Assembly (NCBI GenBank): GCA_002482865.1
Contig: DLGU01000106.1
Span: 7,534-12,658 of the forward strand
Length of the DNA: 5,125 bases
Direction of reading: 5' to 3'
DNA from: Porphyrobacter sp. UBA7686
Lineage (GTDB): Bacteria; Pseudomonadota; Alphaproteobacteria; Sphingomonadales; Sphingomonadaceae
The notes beneath the pieces are model-generated. The model was given only the letters and a program-made list of their open reading frames with translations. It was not told the DNA's origin and made no database searches. Both the position numbers and the translations under genes were made by a program. Positions 1-5,125 of this stretch are shown here, piece by piece (positions within the stretch are counted from its first letter, which is position 1; each line of letters begins with the position of its first letter).

Positions 1-372
1 GGCCATATCGAGCGTTGCCGCGTGCTGATCCACCTGATCGACATCACCGGCACCGAAGACGCCGACCCCGCCGAAGCGATGCGCATCGTCGAGGATGAAC
101 TCGCTGCTTACGGCGCGGGCCTTGAGGACAAGGCGCGGCTGGTGGTGCTTAACAAGCTCGATCTGGCGGATGCCGAACTGGTCGAGGCCTATAGCGAGGA
201 GCTGCTGGCCGCAGGTGCGGACAAGGTGTTCGCGGTGTCGGGCGTGACCGGCGCGGGGATCTCCGAATTGCTCGACGCGGTGCTGGGCTACCTGCCGGAT
301 CGCACCTCGACCGAGACCAAGGCGGTCGAAGTGGAGCACGAAGAAGACGCCAGCGACTGGTCGCCGCTCTGA
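1..372 (+). CDS. obgE: GTPase ObgE/CgtA, C-terminal fragment (5' end outside window)
   Basis: The frame is open from base 1 and gives the last 123 residues of an Obg-family GTPase, a large-subunit ribosome-assembly factor that binds GTP in the cytoplasm. The first residues, GHIERCRVLIHLID, match the segment after the switch II region of Obg proteins. NKLD (fragment residues 51-54) is the guanine-specifying G4 motif, and SGVTGAG (80-86) is the G5 motif. The Obg fold and the G1-G3 motifs lie upstream, outside the window. After the G domain there is only a short acidic tail (VEVEHEEDASDW) and then the TGA stop. The extra OCT domain of Gram-positive Obg proteins is therefore absent, as expected in proteobacteria. 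proB starts 7 nt after the stop. The obgE-proB order is a familiar alphaproteobacterial arrangement. Identification is firm. Confidence 0.95.
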   Translation, partial: GHIERCRVLIHLIDITGTEDADPAEAMRIVEDELAAYGAGLEDKARLVVLNKLDLADAELVEAYSEELLAAGADKVFAVSGVTGAGISELLDAVLGYLPDRTSTETKAVEVEHEEDASDWSPL

Positions 373-379
373 TCGGCTC

Positions 380-1498
380 ATGCTGACCCGCCTGCAAGAC
401 ATCACCGCCGCGCGGCGGATCGTGGTCAAGATCGGCTCTGCGCTGCTGGTCGGCGGTGGGCAGGCGCGTGAGGGGTGGCTGACGCGGATGGCGGGCGATC
501 TGGCGGCGCTGCAACAGGCGGGCGCGCAGGTGATCGTGGTCAGCTCCGGCGCGATTGCGCTGGGCGCGGCGCGGCTGGGGTTGGCGAAAGGCGGGCGGGG
601 AAGCCTTGCCGATGCGCAAGCTGCTGCGGCTGTGGGCCAGATTGCGCTGGCCGATCTGTGGTCGCGGGCGCTGGGCGGTGAGGGCATTACCGCTGCTCAG
701 ATGCTGCTGACGCTGGGCGATCTGGAAGACCGGCGCCGGTACCTCAACGCCTCGGCCACGCTCGACCGGCTGCTGGAAGCGGGCGTGATCCCCGTCATCA
801 ACGAAAACGATTCGGTCGCGACCGAGGAAATCCGCTTCGGTGACAATGACCGCCTCGCCGCGAGAGTGGCGCAAGCGGCCAATGCCGATCTGGTGCTGCT
901 GCTCTCGGATGTCGACGGCCTGTATGACCGCGACCCGCGTGAGGCTGGCGCGGCGCTCATCCCTACGGTTGACGCCGTGACGCCGGACGTGATGGCGATG
1001 GCGAGCGGGGCTTCGTCCTCGGGCATGGGTTCGGGCGGGATGGTATCCAAGCTGCAAGCCGCGCAGATCGCCACGCGCGCCGGCATCGCGCTGGCGATCC
1101 TCAACGGGACGCATGACGCGCCGATTGCCCATGCGCTTGGCGCTGGCACGGGGACGCTGTTCCACCCTGTCCGCGCTGACAGCGCGCGCAAGGCGTGGCT
1201 CGGTGGGCGGCTCGCTCCTGCGGGCGAATTGCGCGTCGACAAGGGCTGTGCCGAGGCGCTTAAAGGCGGGGCGAGCCTGCTCGCGGCGGGCGTCGTCGGC
1301 GTCTCAGGCCAGTTCCGGCGCGGCGATCTCGTCAGCGTGCTGAGCCTGAAGGGCGAGCGGCTGGCGCAAGGCCTCGCCGAATATGACGCCGCCGAGATGC
1401 AACTGATCGCCGGCAAGCGCGCCGAGGATCAGGCCGAACGGCTGGGCTATGCGCCGCGCTCCTGCGTGATCCACCGCGACCACATGGTGCTGCTGTGA
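380..1498 (+). CDS. proB: Glutamate 5-kinase (ProB), AAK plus PUA domains
   Basis: This 372-residue protein has the usual full length of glutamate 5-kinase, which phosphorylates L-glutamate with ATP to gamma-glutamyl phosphate, the first and usually proline-inhibited step of proline synthesis. The amino-acid kinase domain covers roughly residues 10-255. It shows VVKIGSALL (15-23, phosphate binding), VSSGAIALG (54-62), NENDSV (141-146, glutamate binding), FGDNDRLAA (153-161), LSDVDGLYD (175-183) and GMGSGGMVSK (215-224, nucleotide/substrate loop). A C-terminal PUA domain spans about 278-360 (from LAPAGELRVDKGC onwards), as in E. coli-type ProB. The ATG at 380 places the first beta strand correctly, though no strong Shine-Dalgarno precedes it. 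Closeness to obgE suggests cotranscription and perhaps re-initiation. No proA lies in the window. The 3' end overlaps the next gene by 4 nt. Confidence 0.96.
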   Translation: MLTRLQDITAARRIVVKIGSALLVGGGQAREGWLTRMAGDLAALQQAGAQVIVVSSGAIALGAARLGLAKGGRGSLADAQAAAAVGQIALADLWSRALGGEGITAAQMLLTLGDLEDRRRYLNASATLDRLLEAGVIPVINENDSVATEEIRFGDNDRLAARVAQAANADLVLLLSDVDGLYDRDPREAGAALIPTVDAVTPDVMAMASGASSSGMGSGGMVSKLQAAQIATRAGIALAILNGTHDAPIAHALGAGTGTLFHPVRADSARKAWLGGRLAPAGELRVDKGCAEALKGGASLLAAGVVGVSGQFRRGDLVSVLSLKGERLAQGLAEYDAAEMQLIAGKRAEDQAERLGYAPRSCVIHRDHMVLL

Positions 1499-2412
1499 GC
1501 CTCATCGCCATCACCGGCGCGACCGGTTTCGTCGGCAGCGCGGTGCTGGATGAGGCGCTGGCCGAGGGCCATCAGGTGCGCGCACTCGCGCGCCGTGATC
1601 AAACGGCGCGCGCTGGCGTAGCGTGGGTGCGCGGCGATCTGGGCGATACGGCGGCGCTTGCTGCGCTGGTCGAAGGCGCGGACGCGGTGATCCATGTCGC
1701 GGGCCTCACCAACACGCCAGACCCCGCCACCTTCGAAGCGGCCAACGTCACCGGCACCGCCAACGTCATCGCCGCGATGAAGCAGGCAGGGGCGCGGCGG
1801 CTGGTGTTCGTCTCCTCACTCTCGGCGCGGATGCCTGGCCTGTCGGCCTATGGCGCGTCCAAGGCCAAGGCCGAGGCGCTGGTGGAGGCCTCCGGTCTCG
1901 ACTGGACCACGGTGCGCCCGCCCGGCGTCTACGGCCCGCGCGATGTCGACTATCTGGAGATGTTCCGCACCGCCAAGTGGGGCTTCGTCCCCCTGCCGCC
2001 GGGCGGGGCGAGCTCGATCATTCACGCCGACGATCTCGCGCGTCTGCTAGTGGCGCTGGCGGCGGGCAATGCCGCTGCAACGAAAAAGCAGACTTACGAA
2101 CCCGACGACGGGCGCGAGGGCGGGTGGAGCCACAAGGAGCTGGCGCAAGCGATCGGCCGCGCGGTGGGCAAGCGTTCTGTCTTCGCCCCGCACTTGCCGC
2201 GCGCTGTGCTGGAGGCCACTGCCACGGCCGACCGCCTGCTGCGCGGCGACCGCGCGAAACTCACCGCCGATCGGGTGGGCTATATGGCGCATCCCAACTG
2301 GGTATCGCGGTTCGACCGTAAGCCGCCGCCGGGCCTGTGGCAGCCGAAGATCAGCGGCGAGGAAGGCCTGAAGGCGACTGCCGAATGGTATCGGCGCGAG
2401 GGGTGGCTGTAA
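1495..2412 (+). CDS. Extended SDR / NAD-dependent epimerase-dehydratase family protein, substrate unknown
   Basis: This is a 305-residue Rossmann-fold protein of the extended or atypical short-chain dehydrogenase/reductase family. The N-terminal ITGATGFVG (residues 6-14) contains the GxxGxxG dinucleotide-binding loop. GDL (47-49) and VIHVAG (65-70) are typical cofactor-pocket segments. The serine pair in VFVSSLS (104-110) and YGASK (119-123) supply the Ser and YxxxK catalytic residues. RPPGVYGPRD (141-150) is the conserved strand and loop of epimerase-like SDRs. The C-terminal third carries the substrate site and is too variable to name a substrate. All catalytic residues are present, so it is probably an active oxidoreductase. 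The GTG start at 1495 overlaps the proB stop as GTGA, which indicates translational coupling; a good SD is not obvious. No signal peptide is seen. A specific pathway cannot be assigned, and a link to proline synthesis would be speculation. Confidence 0.88.
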   Translation: MSLIAITGATGFVGSAVLDEALAEGHQVRALARRDQTARAGVAWVRGDLGDTAALAALVEGADAVIHVAGLTNTPDPATFEAANVTGTANVIAAMKQAGARRLVFVSSLSARMPGLSAYGASKAKAEALVEASGLDWTTVRPPGVYGPRDVDYLEMFRTAKWGFVPLPPGGASSIIHADDLARLLVALAAGNAAATKKQTYEPDDGREGGWSHKELAQAIGRAVGKRSVFAPHLPRAVLEATATADRLLRGDRAKLTADRVGYMAHPNWVSRFDRKPPPGLWQPKISGEEGLKATAEWYRREGWL

Positions 2413-2421
2413 GCACTACAT

Positions 2422-2450
2422 CGTCATCCCGGGCTTGACCCGGGATCGCT
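2422..2450 (+). repeat. Palindromic repeat unit 1 (29 nt, left copy)
   Basis: The unit begins CGTCATCCCGG and ends GGGATCGCT. It contains an 8-bp perfect hairpin (2426-2433 with 2439-2446) closing a CTTGA loop (2434-2438). It starts 9 nt after the stop of the SDR gene. The inverted second copy at 2473-2501 matches it at 25 of 29 positions. Units of this type (GTCATCCCGG, CTTGA loop, CCGGGA) are, from memory, common between genes in many alphaproteobacterial genomes; family membership was not checked by search. Confidence 0.85.
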
Positions 2451-2472
2451 CGAAACGTGGCGCTTGGCCGAT

Positions 2473-2501
2473 AGCGGTCCCGGATCAAGTCCGGGACGAC
2501 G
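2473..2501 (-). repeat. Palindromic repeat unit 2 (29 nt, inverted copy)
   Basis: Read on the - strand, this unit begins CGTCGTCCCGG and ends GGGACCGCT. It forms an 8-bp perfect hairpin (2477-2484 with 2490-2497) around the 5-nt loop at 2485-2489, which is CTTGA on the - strand. It lies 22 nt from unit 1 in opposite orientation and ends 3 nt before the cysH stop codon. The four differences from unit 1 fall at two base-paired positions: A-T becomes G-C at the outermost pair and G-C becomes A-T next to the loop. The stem is therefore preserved in both copies. Confidence 0.85.
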
Positions 2502-2504
2502 GTT

Positions 2505-3284
2505 CTAAAGAAACGGCTCCTCGCCCGGCTTATGGATGCCGCATTCGGTCTTGTCCCAGCCCTTCCACCGGCCCGAGCGCGGGTCTTCGCCCGGCGCGAC
2601 CTGACTGGTGCAGGGCGAGCAGCCGATCGAGGGGTAGCCTTGCGCGATCAGCGGGTGGCGGGGGAGATCGTGCTGGATGAAGTAACCCTCGATCTGGCCC
2701 GCATCCCAATCGATCAGTGGGTTGATCTTGAGCCGCCCCTGTGCGTCCGAGGTGTCCACTTCGAAGCGCGGCAAGTTGGCGCGGGTCGATGACTGGAACG
2801 ATTTGCGCCCGGTGAAGCTGGCATCGTACTGCGCCATCGCCTTTTCGAGCGGGCGCACCTTTCGGATCTCGCAGCAGCCATCGGGATCGTAGGACCAGCG
2901 CAGGCCGGTCTCGTCCTTCTTCGCCAGCTCTTCAGCGTCCGGCGTCAGCACCACCAGATTGAGGCCTAGGCGCTCCACCAGTAAATCGCGATATTCCAGC
3001 GTTTCAGGGAAATGCTTGCCTGTGTCGAGGAACAGCACCGGCACCGACGGATCGACGCTGGCGATCAGGTGCAGCAACACCGCGCTCTCCGCGCCGAAGC
3101 TGGAGACCACCGCGAGGTCGCCCGCGAGCCCGTCACGGATCACCGCTTCGAGCATTTCCAGCGTCGAGGCGCCGCGGAACATGCGGTTGAGGCGCACGGC
3201 GTCATGCTCGCTAAAGCGCGGGGCGAGGTCGAGCTTGTCGCGGGTGCGCGGCGGCTGGCTGGAGAGGCCGAGTTCAGGCTTCAT
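2505..3284 (-). CDS. cysH: Assimilatory APS (adenylyl-sulfate) reductase, [4Fe-4S] CysH type
   Basis: This 259-residue protein belongs to the PAPS/APS reductase family, which reduces activated sulfate to sulfite with electrons from thioredoxin. SSFGAESAVLLH (residues 61-72) is the modified PP-loop that binds the nucleotide, and LDTGKHFPET (87-96) is a family signature. Two cysteine pairs, CC at 137-138 (GCCEIRK) and CxxC at 222-225 (GCSPC), are the ligands of a [4Fe-4S] cluster. That cluster marks enzymes that use APS and is absent from the E. coli PAPS enzyme. ECGIH near the C-terminus carries the catalytic cysteine (C248). The ATG at 3284 is chosen because it overlaps the upstream stop by 11 nt and gives the normal family length; upstream residues in the same frame are not family-like. 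No strong SD is visible, so coupling to the DUF934 gene is likely. Use of APS rather than PAPS is inferred from the cluster ligands. Confidence 0.94.
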   Translation of the reverse strand: MKPELGLSSQPPRTRDKLDLAPRFSEHDAVRLNRMFRGASTLEMLEAVIRDGLAGDLAVVSSFGAESAVLLHLIASVDPSVPVLFLDTGKHFPETLEYRDLLVERLGLNLVVLTPDAEELAKKDETGLRWSYDPDGCCEIRKVRPLEKAMAQYDASFTGRKSFQSSTRANLPRFEVDTSDAQGRLKINPLIDWDAGQIEGYFIQHDLPRHPLIAQGYPSIGCSPCTSQVAPGEDPRSGRWKGWDKTECGIHKPGEEPFL

Positions 3285-3735
3285 GGCGCTTGTCCGCAAT
3301 GGTGGCCCGGCGATCGGCCGCGCGCTGGTACACGTTGTCCCACGTCGCAAAGGCACGCGCGGCGTCCTCTTCATCGAGGCGCTTGTCGGGGGCAAAGCTG
3401 TCGAACCCGCAGCGGCGCATGTGGCTGAGCTGGTCGATCAGCACCTGACCCACAGCGCGCAATTCGCCGGTGTAGCCGGCCTCGCGCAGGATGCGCGCCG
3501 CCGAATATCCGCGTCCGTCACCAAAGCTCGGGAAATTGACCTCGACCAGCGCGAGGCGATCAAGGAAGGGCAATAGCAGCCGCGCATCGTCGCCCGGCTC
3601 GATCCGGACGGCGGCGGCGTTGGTCTGGTCGCAGCAGGCGTCCACCGTCACCGTGCCGTGATCCACGGGTTCATCGTCGCGGAAGCGGAATTGCACTTCG
3701 TCGGGCGAAGTGCCGAGATTGCTGGTATCAACCAT
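3274..3735 (-). CDS. DUF934 family protein, sulfite-reduction operon partner of unknown function
   Basis: This is a 153-residue soluble protein with no signal peptide or membrane segment. The core FPSFGDGRGYS (68-78), AARILREAGYTGELRAVG (79-96) and DQLSHMRRCGFDSF (101-114) match the DUF934 family as I recall it. Members are typically encoded next to cysI and cysH in proteobacteria and are sometimes labelled a probable oxidoreductase of sulfite reduction; the biochemical role is not established. Cysteines occur at 34-35 (ACCDQ) and 109, but they do not form a recognisable cluster-binding set. The start at 3735 is well supported: AAGGAGG lies 6 nt upstream, and the frame overlaps the cysI stop by 8 nt and cysH by 11 nt. 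Being embedded between the two enzymes suggests stoichiometric expression with them. A role as accessory or electron-transfer partner is inference. Confidence 0.88.
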   Translation of the reverse strand: MVDTSNLGTSPDEVQFRFRDDEPVDHGTVTVDACCDQTNAAAVRIEPGDDARLLLPFLDRLALVEVNFPSFGDGRGYSAARILREAGYTGELRAVGQVLIDQLSHMRRCGFDSFAPDKRLDEEDAARAFATWDNVYQRAADRRATIADKRHEA

Positions 3736-5125
3736 ACAAGGCCTCCTTGAACGGCTCCATGCCGATGCGGCGGTAGGTATCGAGGAAGCGCTCGCCATCC
3801 GCGCGGGTGGCGAGGTAGACGTCGGTGACTGTCTCCACTGCGGCAATCACCCCGTCCTCGTCGAAGCCGGGGCCAGTGATCTTGGCAAGGCTGACGTCCT
3901 CGGCCTCCGACCCGCCGAGCGAGAGCTGGAAGTTCTCCTTGCCCTTCTTGTCGACGCCGAGGATGCCGATGTGGCCCGCATGGTGGTGCCCGCAGGCGTT
4001 GATGCAGCCAGAGATCTTCAGCTTCAATTCGCCGACGACTTCGGTGCGGCCCGAAGCGGCAAAGCGCTCCGAAATGCGCTGAGCGAGCGGGATCGAGCGC
4101 GCGTTGGCGAGCGAACAGTAATCAAGGCCGGGACAGGCGATGATGTCCTCGATCGTGTCCATGTTGGGGCTGCCGAGGCCTGCGGCGTCGAGCGCTTGCC
4201 AGAAAGCCGGAAGGTCGGCGATGGCCACGTGGGGGAGCAGCAGGTTTTGCGTGTGCATCACGCGCAGCTCGTCAAAGCTGTAGTCGCGCGCCAACTTGGC
4301 GACGACGCGCATCTGCTCGGCCGTGGCATCGCCGGGGATGCCGCCTGCGGGTTTCAGGCTGATAACGGCCGAGACATAGCCCGGTGCCTTGTGCGCGTGG
4401 GTGTTGCGGCGGACCCATTGGCCAAAGGCGCTGCCCTGACCTCCGTTCGCCTCGAGCATTGTCGAGAGACTCTGTGTCTCGACTTCGCTCGACACGAACG
4501 GGGGATCGGCGAAATGCTCCGCAATCCGCGCCAGTTCCTCCAGCGGCGGTTCGACGCCCACGCTCAGCATATGGGCGAATTCTTCCTCGACCTGCCGGGT
4601 GTATTCCGCCGCGCCGAGTTCATGGACGAGGATCTTGATCCGCGCCTTGTACTTGTTGTCGCGCCGGCCGTAGCGGTTGTAGACCCGCAGGCAGGCCTCG
4701 GCATAGGTGATCAGCTGGTCGAGCGGCACGAATTCGCGGATCAGCGGGGCGATCATCGGGGTGCGGCCCATGCCGCCGCCCGCATAGAACTGCGCGCCCA
4801 CCTCGCCGTCACGCTTCACAATGCGAATGCCGATATCGTGCAGCCGCATCGCTGCGCGGTCTGTTTCGGAGCCGATCACCGCAATCTTGAACTTGCGCGG
4901 CAGGTAGGTGAACTCCGGGTGGAAGCTCGACCACTGGCGCATCAGCTCGGCATAGGGGCGGGGGTCCACCACTTCGTCAGCCGCAGCGCCCGCGAAGTGA
5001 TCCGCAGAGATGTTGCGGATGCAGTTCCCGCTGGTCTGGATGGCGTGCATCTCGACCTTCGACAGGTCGGCGAGGATATCGGCGGCGTCTTCCAGCTTGA
5101 TCCAGTTGTACTGGATGTTCTGGCG
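3728..5125 (-). CDS. cysI: Siroheme/[4Fe-4S] nitrite/sulfite reductase (sulfite reductase hemoprotein), N-terminus outside window
   Basis: The frame is open to the window edge and gives the C-terminal 465 residues of the siroheme-dependent nitrite/sulfite reductase family, six-electron reductases that make sulfide from sulfite (or ammonia from nitrite). Numbering from the window edge, TSGNCIRNI (31-39), GRTPMIAP (120-127) and YKARIKIL (159-166) line the siroheme and substrate pocket. HTQNLLLPH (291-299) is a conserved family segment. C331 and C337 (CPGLDYC) plus C374 and C378 (GCINAC) are the C-x5-C and C-x3-C ligands of the [4Fe-4S] cluster that bridges to siroheme. All four are intact. Adjacent cysH makes sulfite the likely substrate. 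No flavoprotein (cysJ) or ferredoxin gene is visible in the window. About 80 N-terminal residues are probably missing; the Met at 5050 is internal, since RQNIQYNWIKLEDAADIL before it is family-like. An in-frame palindrome occupies residues 208-229. Confidence 0.94.
   Translation of the reverse strand, partial: RQNIQYNWIKLEDAADILADLSKVEMHAIQTSGNCIRNISADHFAGAAADEVVDPRPYAELMRQWSSFHPEFTYLPRKFKIAVIGSETDRAAMRLHDIGIRIVKRDGEVGAQFYAGGGMGRTPMIAPLIREFVPLDQLITYAEACLRVYNRYGRRDNKYKARIKILVHELGAAEYTRQVEEEFAHMLSVGVEPPLEELARIAEHFADPPFVSSEVETQSLSTMLEANGGQGSAFGQWVRRNTHAHKAPGYVSAVISLKPAGGIPGDATAEQMRVVAKLARDYSFDELRVMHTQNLLLPHVAIADLPAFWQALDAAGLGSPNMDTIEDIIACPGLDYCSLANARSIPLAQRISERFAASGRTEVVGELKLKISGCINACGHHHAGHIGILGVDKKGKENFQLSLGGSEAEDVSLAKITGPGFDEDGVIAAVETVTDVYLATRADGERFLDTYRRIGMEPFKEALYG
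3742..3748 (-). promoter_or_regulatory. Strong Shine-Dalgarno for the DUF934 gene inside the cysI 3' end
   Basis: On the - strand the bases read AAGGAGG, a full match to the anti-SD core, 6 nt from the ATG at 3735. The site is made from cysI codons for FKEA, seven residues before the cysI C-terminus. It decides the DUF934 start and is the clearest ribosome binding site in the window. Confidence 0.85.
4440..4504 (-). repeat. In-frame REP-like palindromic element inside cysI
   Basis: Arms 4443-4467 and 4477-4501 are inverted repeats. Three blocks are perfectly complementary: CCGTTCG with CGAACGG, CGAGC with GCTCG, and GTCGAGA with TCTCGAC. They are separated by two symmetric 3-nt mismatches (4450-4452 against 4492-4494, and 4458-4460 against 4484-4486). 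The loop is 9 nt (4468-4476). C4440 and C4441 pair with G4504 and G4503, with a T-G wobble between 4442 and 4502, which extends the structure to 65 nt. On the cysI strand it is translated without a stop as FVSSEVETQSLSTMLEANG plus flanking residues, visible residues 208-229. The first arm resembles palindromes (TTCGTGTCGAGCGAAGTCGA) that I recall as dispersed in sphingomonad genomes. The second arm appears diverged. Confidence 0.75.

Larger units (their letters stand above)
2422..2501. terminator. Putative bidirectional terminator/insulator between convergent operons
   Basis: The two inverted repeat units occupy 80 of the 92 bases between the convergent stop codons. Transcripts from either side can form two GC-rich hairpins, or one long imperfect hairpin in which unit 1 pairs with unit 2 across a 22-nt spacer. 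Neither strand shows the run of Us expected of a classical intrinsic terminator. Termination, 3'-end protection from exonucleases, or simple insulation of converging transcription are all possible. The role is inferred from position and structure only. Confidence 0.5.

Noticed and set aside
149..1165. Long open frame on the - strand opposite obgE and proB
   Set aside because: It lies antisense to two well-identified genes, its product is very rich in Arg and Pro with no domain, and such frames are expected in GC-rich DNA.
697..1416. Second antisense open frame across proB
   Set aside because: It has a low-complexity Ser/Ala/Arg composition, shows no motif, and mirrors codons of ProB.
2422..2501. 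Classical factor-independent terminator
   Set aside because: The hairpins are strong, but no U-run follows them on either strand, so I list it only as a putative terminator or insulator.
2435..2680. Small + strand frame starting in the intergenic repeat
   Set aside because: It begins at a TTG inside hairpin unit 1, translates the repeat (DQVRDDG) and then runs antisense into cysH, so it is a repeat-derived artefact.
3285..3395. N-terminal extension of cysH by 37 residues to an upstream ATG
   Set aside because: The extension is fully contained in the DUF934 coding sequence, has an Arg/Pro/Thr-rich composition unlike the family, and the ATG at 3284 gives normal length.
2959..3576. Open frame on the + strand across cysH and DUF934
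   Set aside because: It is antisense to two genes with clear family motifs and coupled starts, and its own product shows no recognisable domain.
3736..3846. N-terminal extension of the DUF934 protein by 37 residues
   Set aside because: It would overlap cysI heavily, whereas the ATG at 3735 has a perfect Shine-Dalgarno 6 nt upstream.
4440..4504. Regulatory hairpin or attenuator within cysI
   Set aside because: It sits deep inside the coding sequence, about 700 nt or more upstream of the DUF934 start, with no leader peptide or nearby start codon. A captured repeat explains it better.
5048..5050. Met codon at 5050 as the start of cysI
   Set aside because: The frame continues to the window edge with family-like sequence (NIQYNWIKLEDAADIL), so the true start lies outside the window.
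1..5125. CRISPR array, phage, defence island, tRNA or insertion sequence
   Set aside because: I found no regularly spaced direct repeats, no tRNA cloverleaf, no transposase or integrase frame, and no stretch over 300 bases without a gene.

Overview
The window is GC-rich, tightly packed DNA from an alphaproteobacterium. Protein style, gene order (obgE-proB; cysI-DUF934-cysH) and two kinds of palindromic repeat point to the Sphingomonadales, possibly an Erythrobacter-like genus. The genus is a guess from recalled sequence style, not a search.

Layout. Two gene clusters converge. On the + strand (1-2412) lie the 3' end of obgE (ribosome-assembly GTPase), proB (glutamate 5-kinase, first step of proline synthesis) and an extended short-chain dehydrogenase/NAD-dependent epimerase-like gene. 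The first two are 7 nt apart, and the last two overlap by 4 nt (GTGA). On the - strand (5125 down to 2505) lie a siroheme nitrite/sulfite reductase (cysI, N-terminus outside the window), a DUF934 gene and cysH. They overlap by 8 and 11 nt, so they form one translationally coupled operon. The 92-nt gap between the converging clusters (2413-2504) is almost filled by two inverted copies of a 29-nt hairpin repeat, which probably insulates or terminates both transcripts.

How the genes work together. CysH here has the two cysteine pairs of the [4Fe-4S] type, so it should reduce APS to sulfite. CysI then reduces sulfite to sulfide for cysteine synthesis. DUF934 is a small partner of unknown function, encoded between them. 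The + strand genes are housekeeping. The SDR has no assignable substrate.

Most interesting signal. Inside cysI, bases 4440-4504 form a 65-nt imperfect palindrome (25-nt arms, 19 of 25 positions complementary, 9-nt loop) that is read in frame as about 22 amino acids in what is probably a surface linker. It looks like a dispersed intergenic palindrome that has been captured and domesticated inside an essential-type enzyme gene. The second notable signal is that all four differences between the two intergenic repeat copies form two compensatory base-pair changes, so the hairpin itself appears to be conserved. No new multi-gene system is evident.
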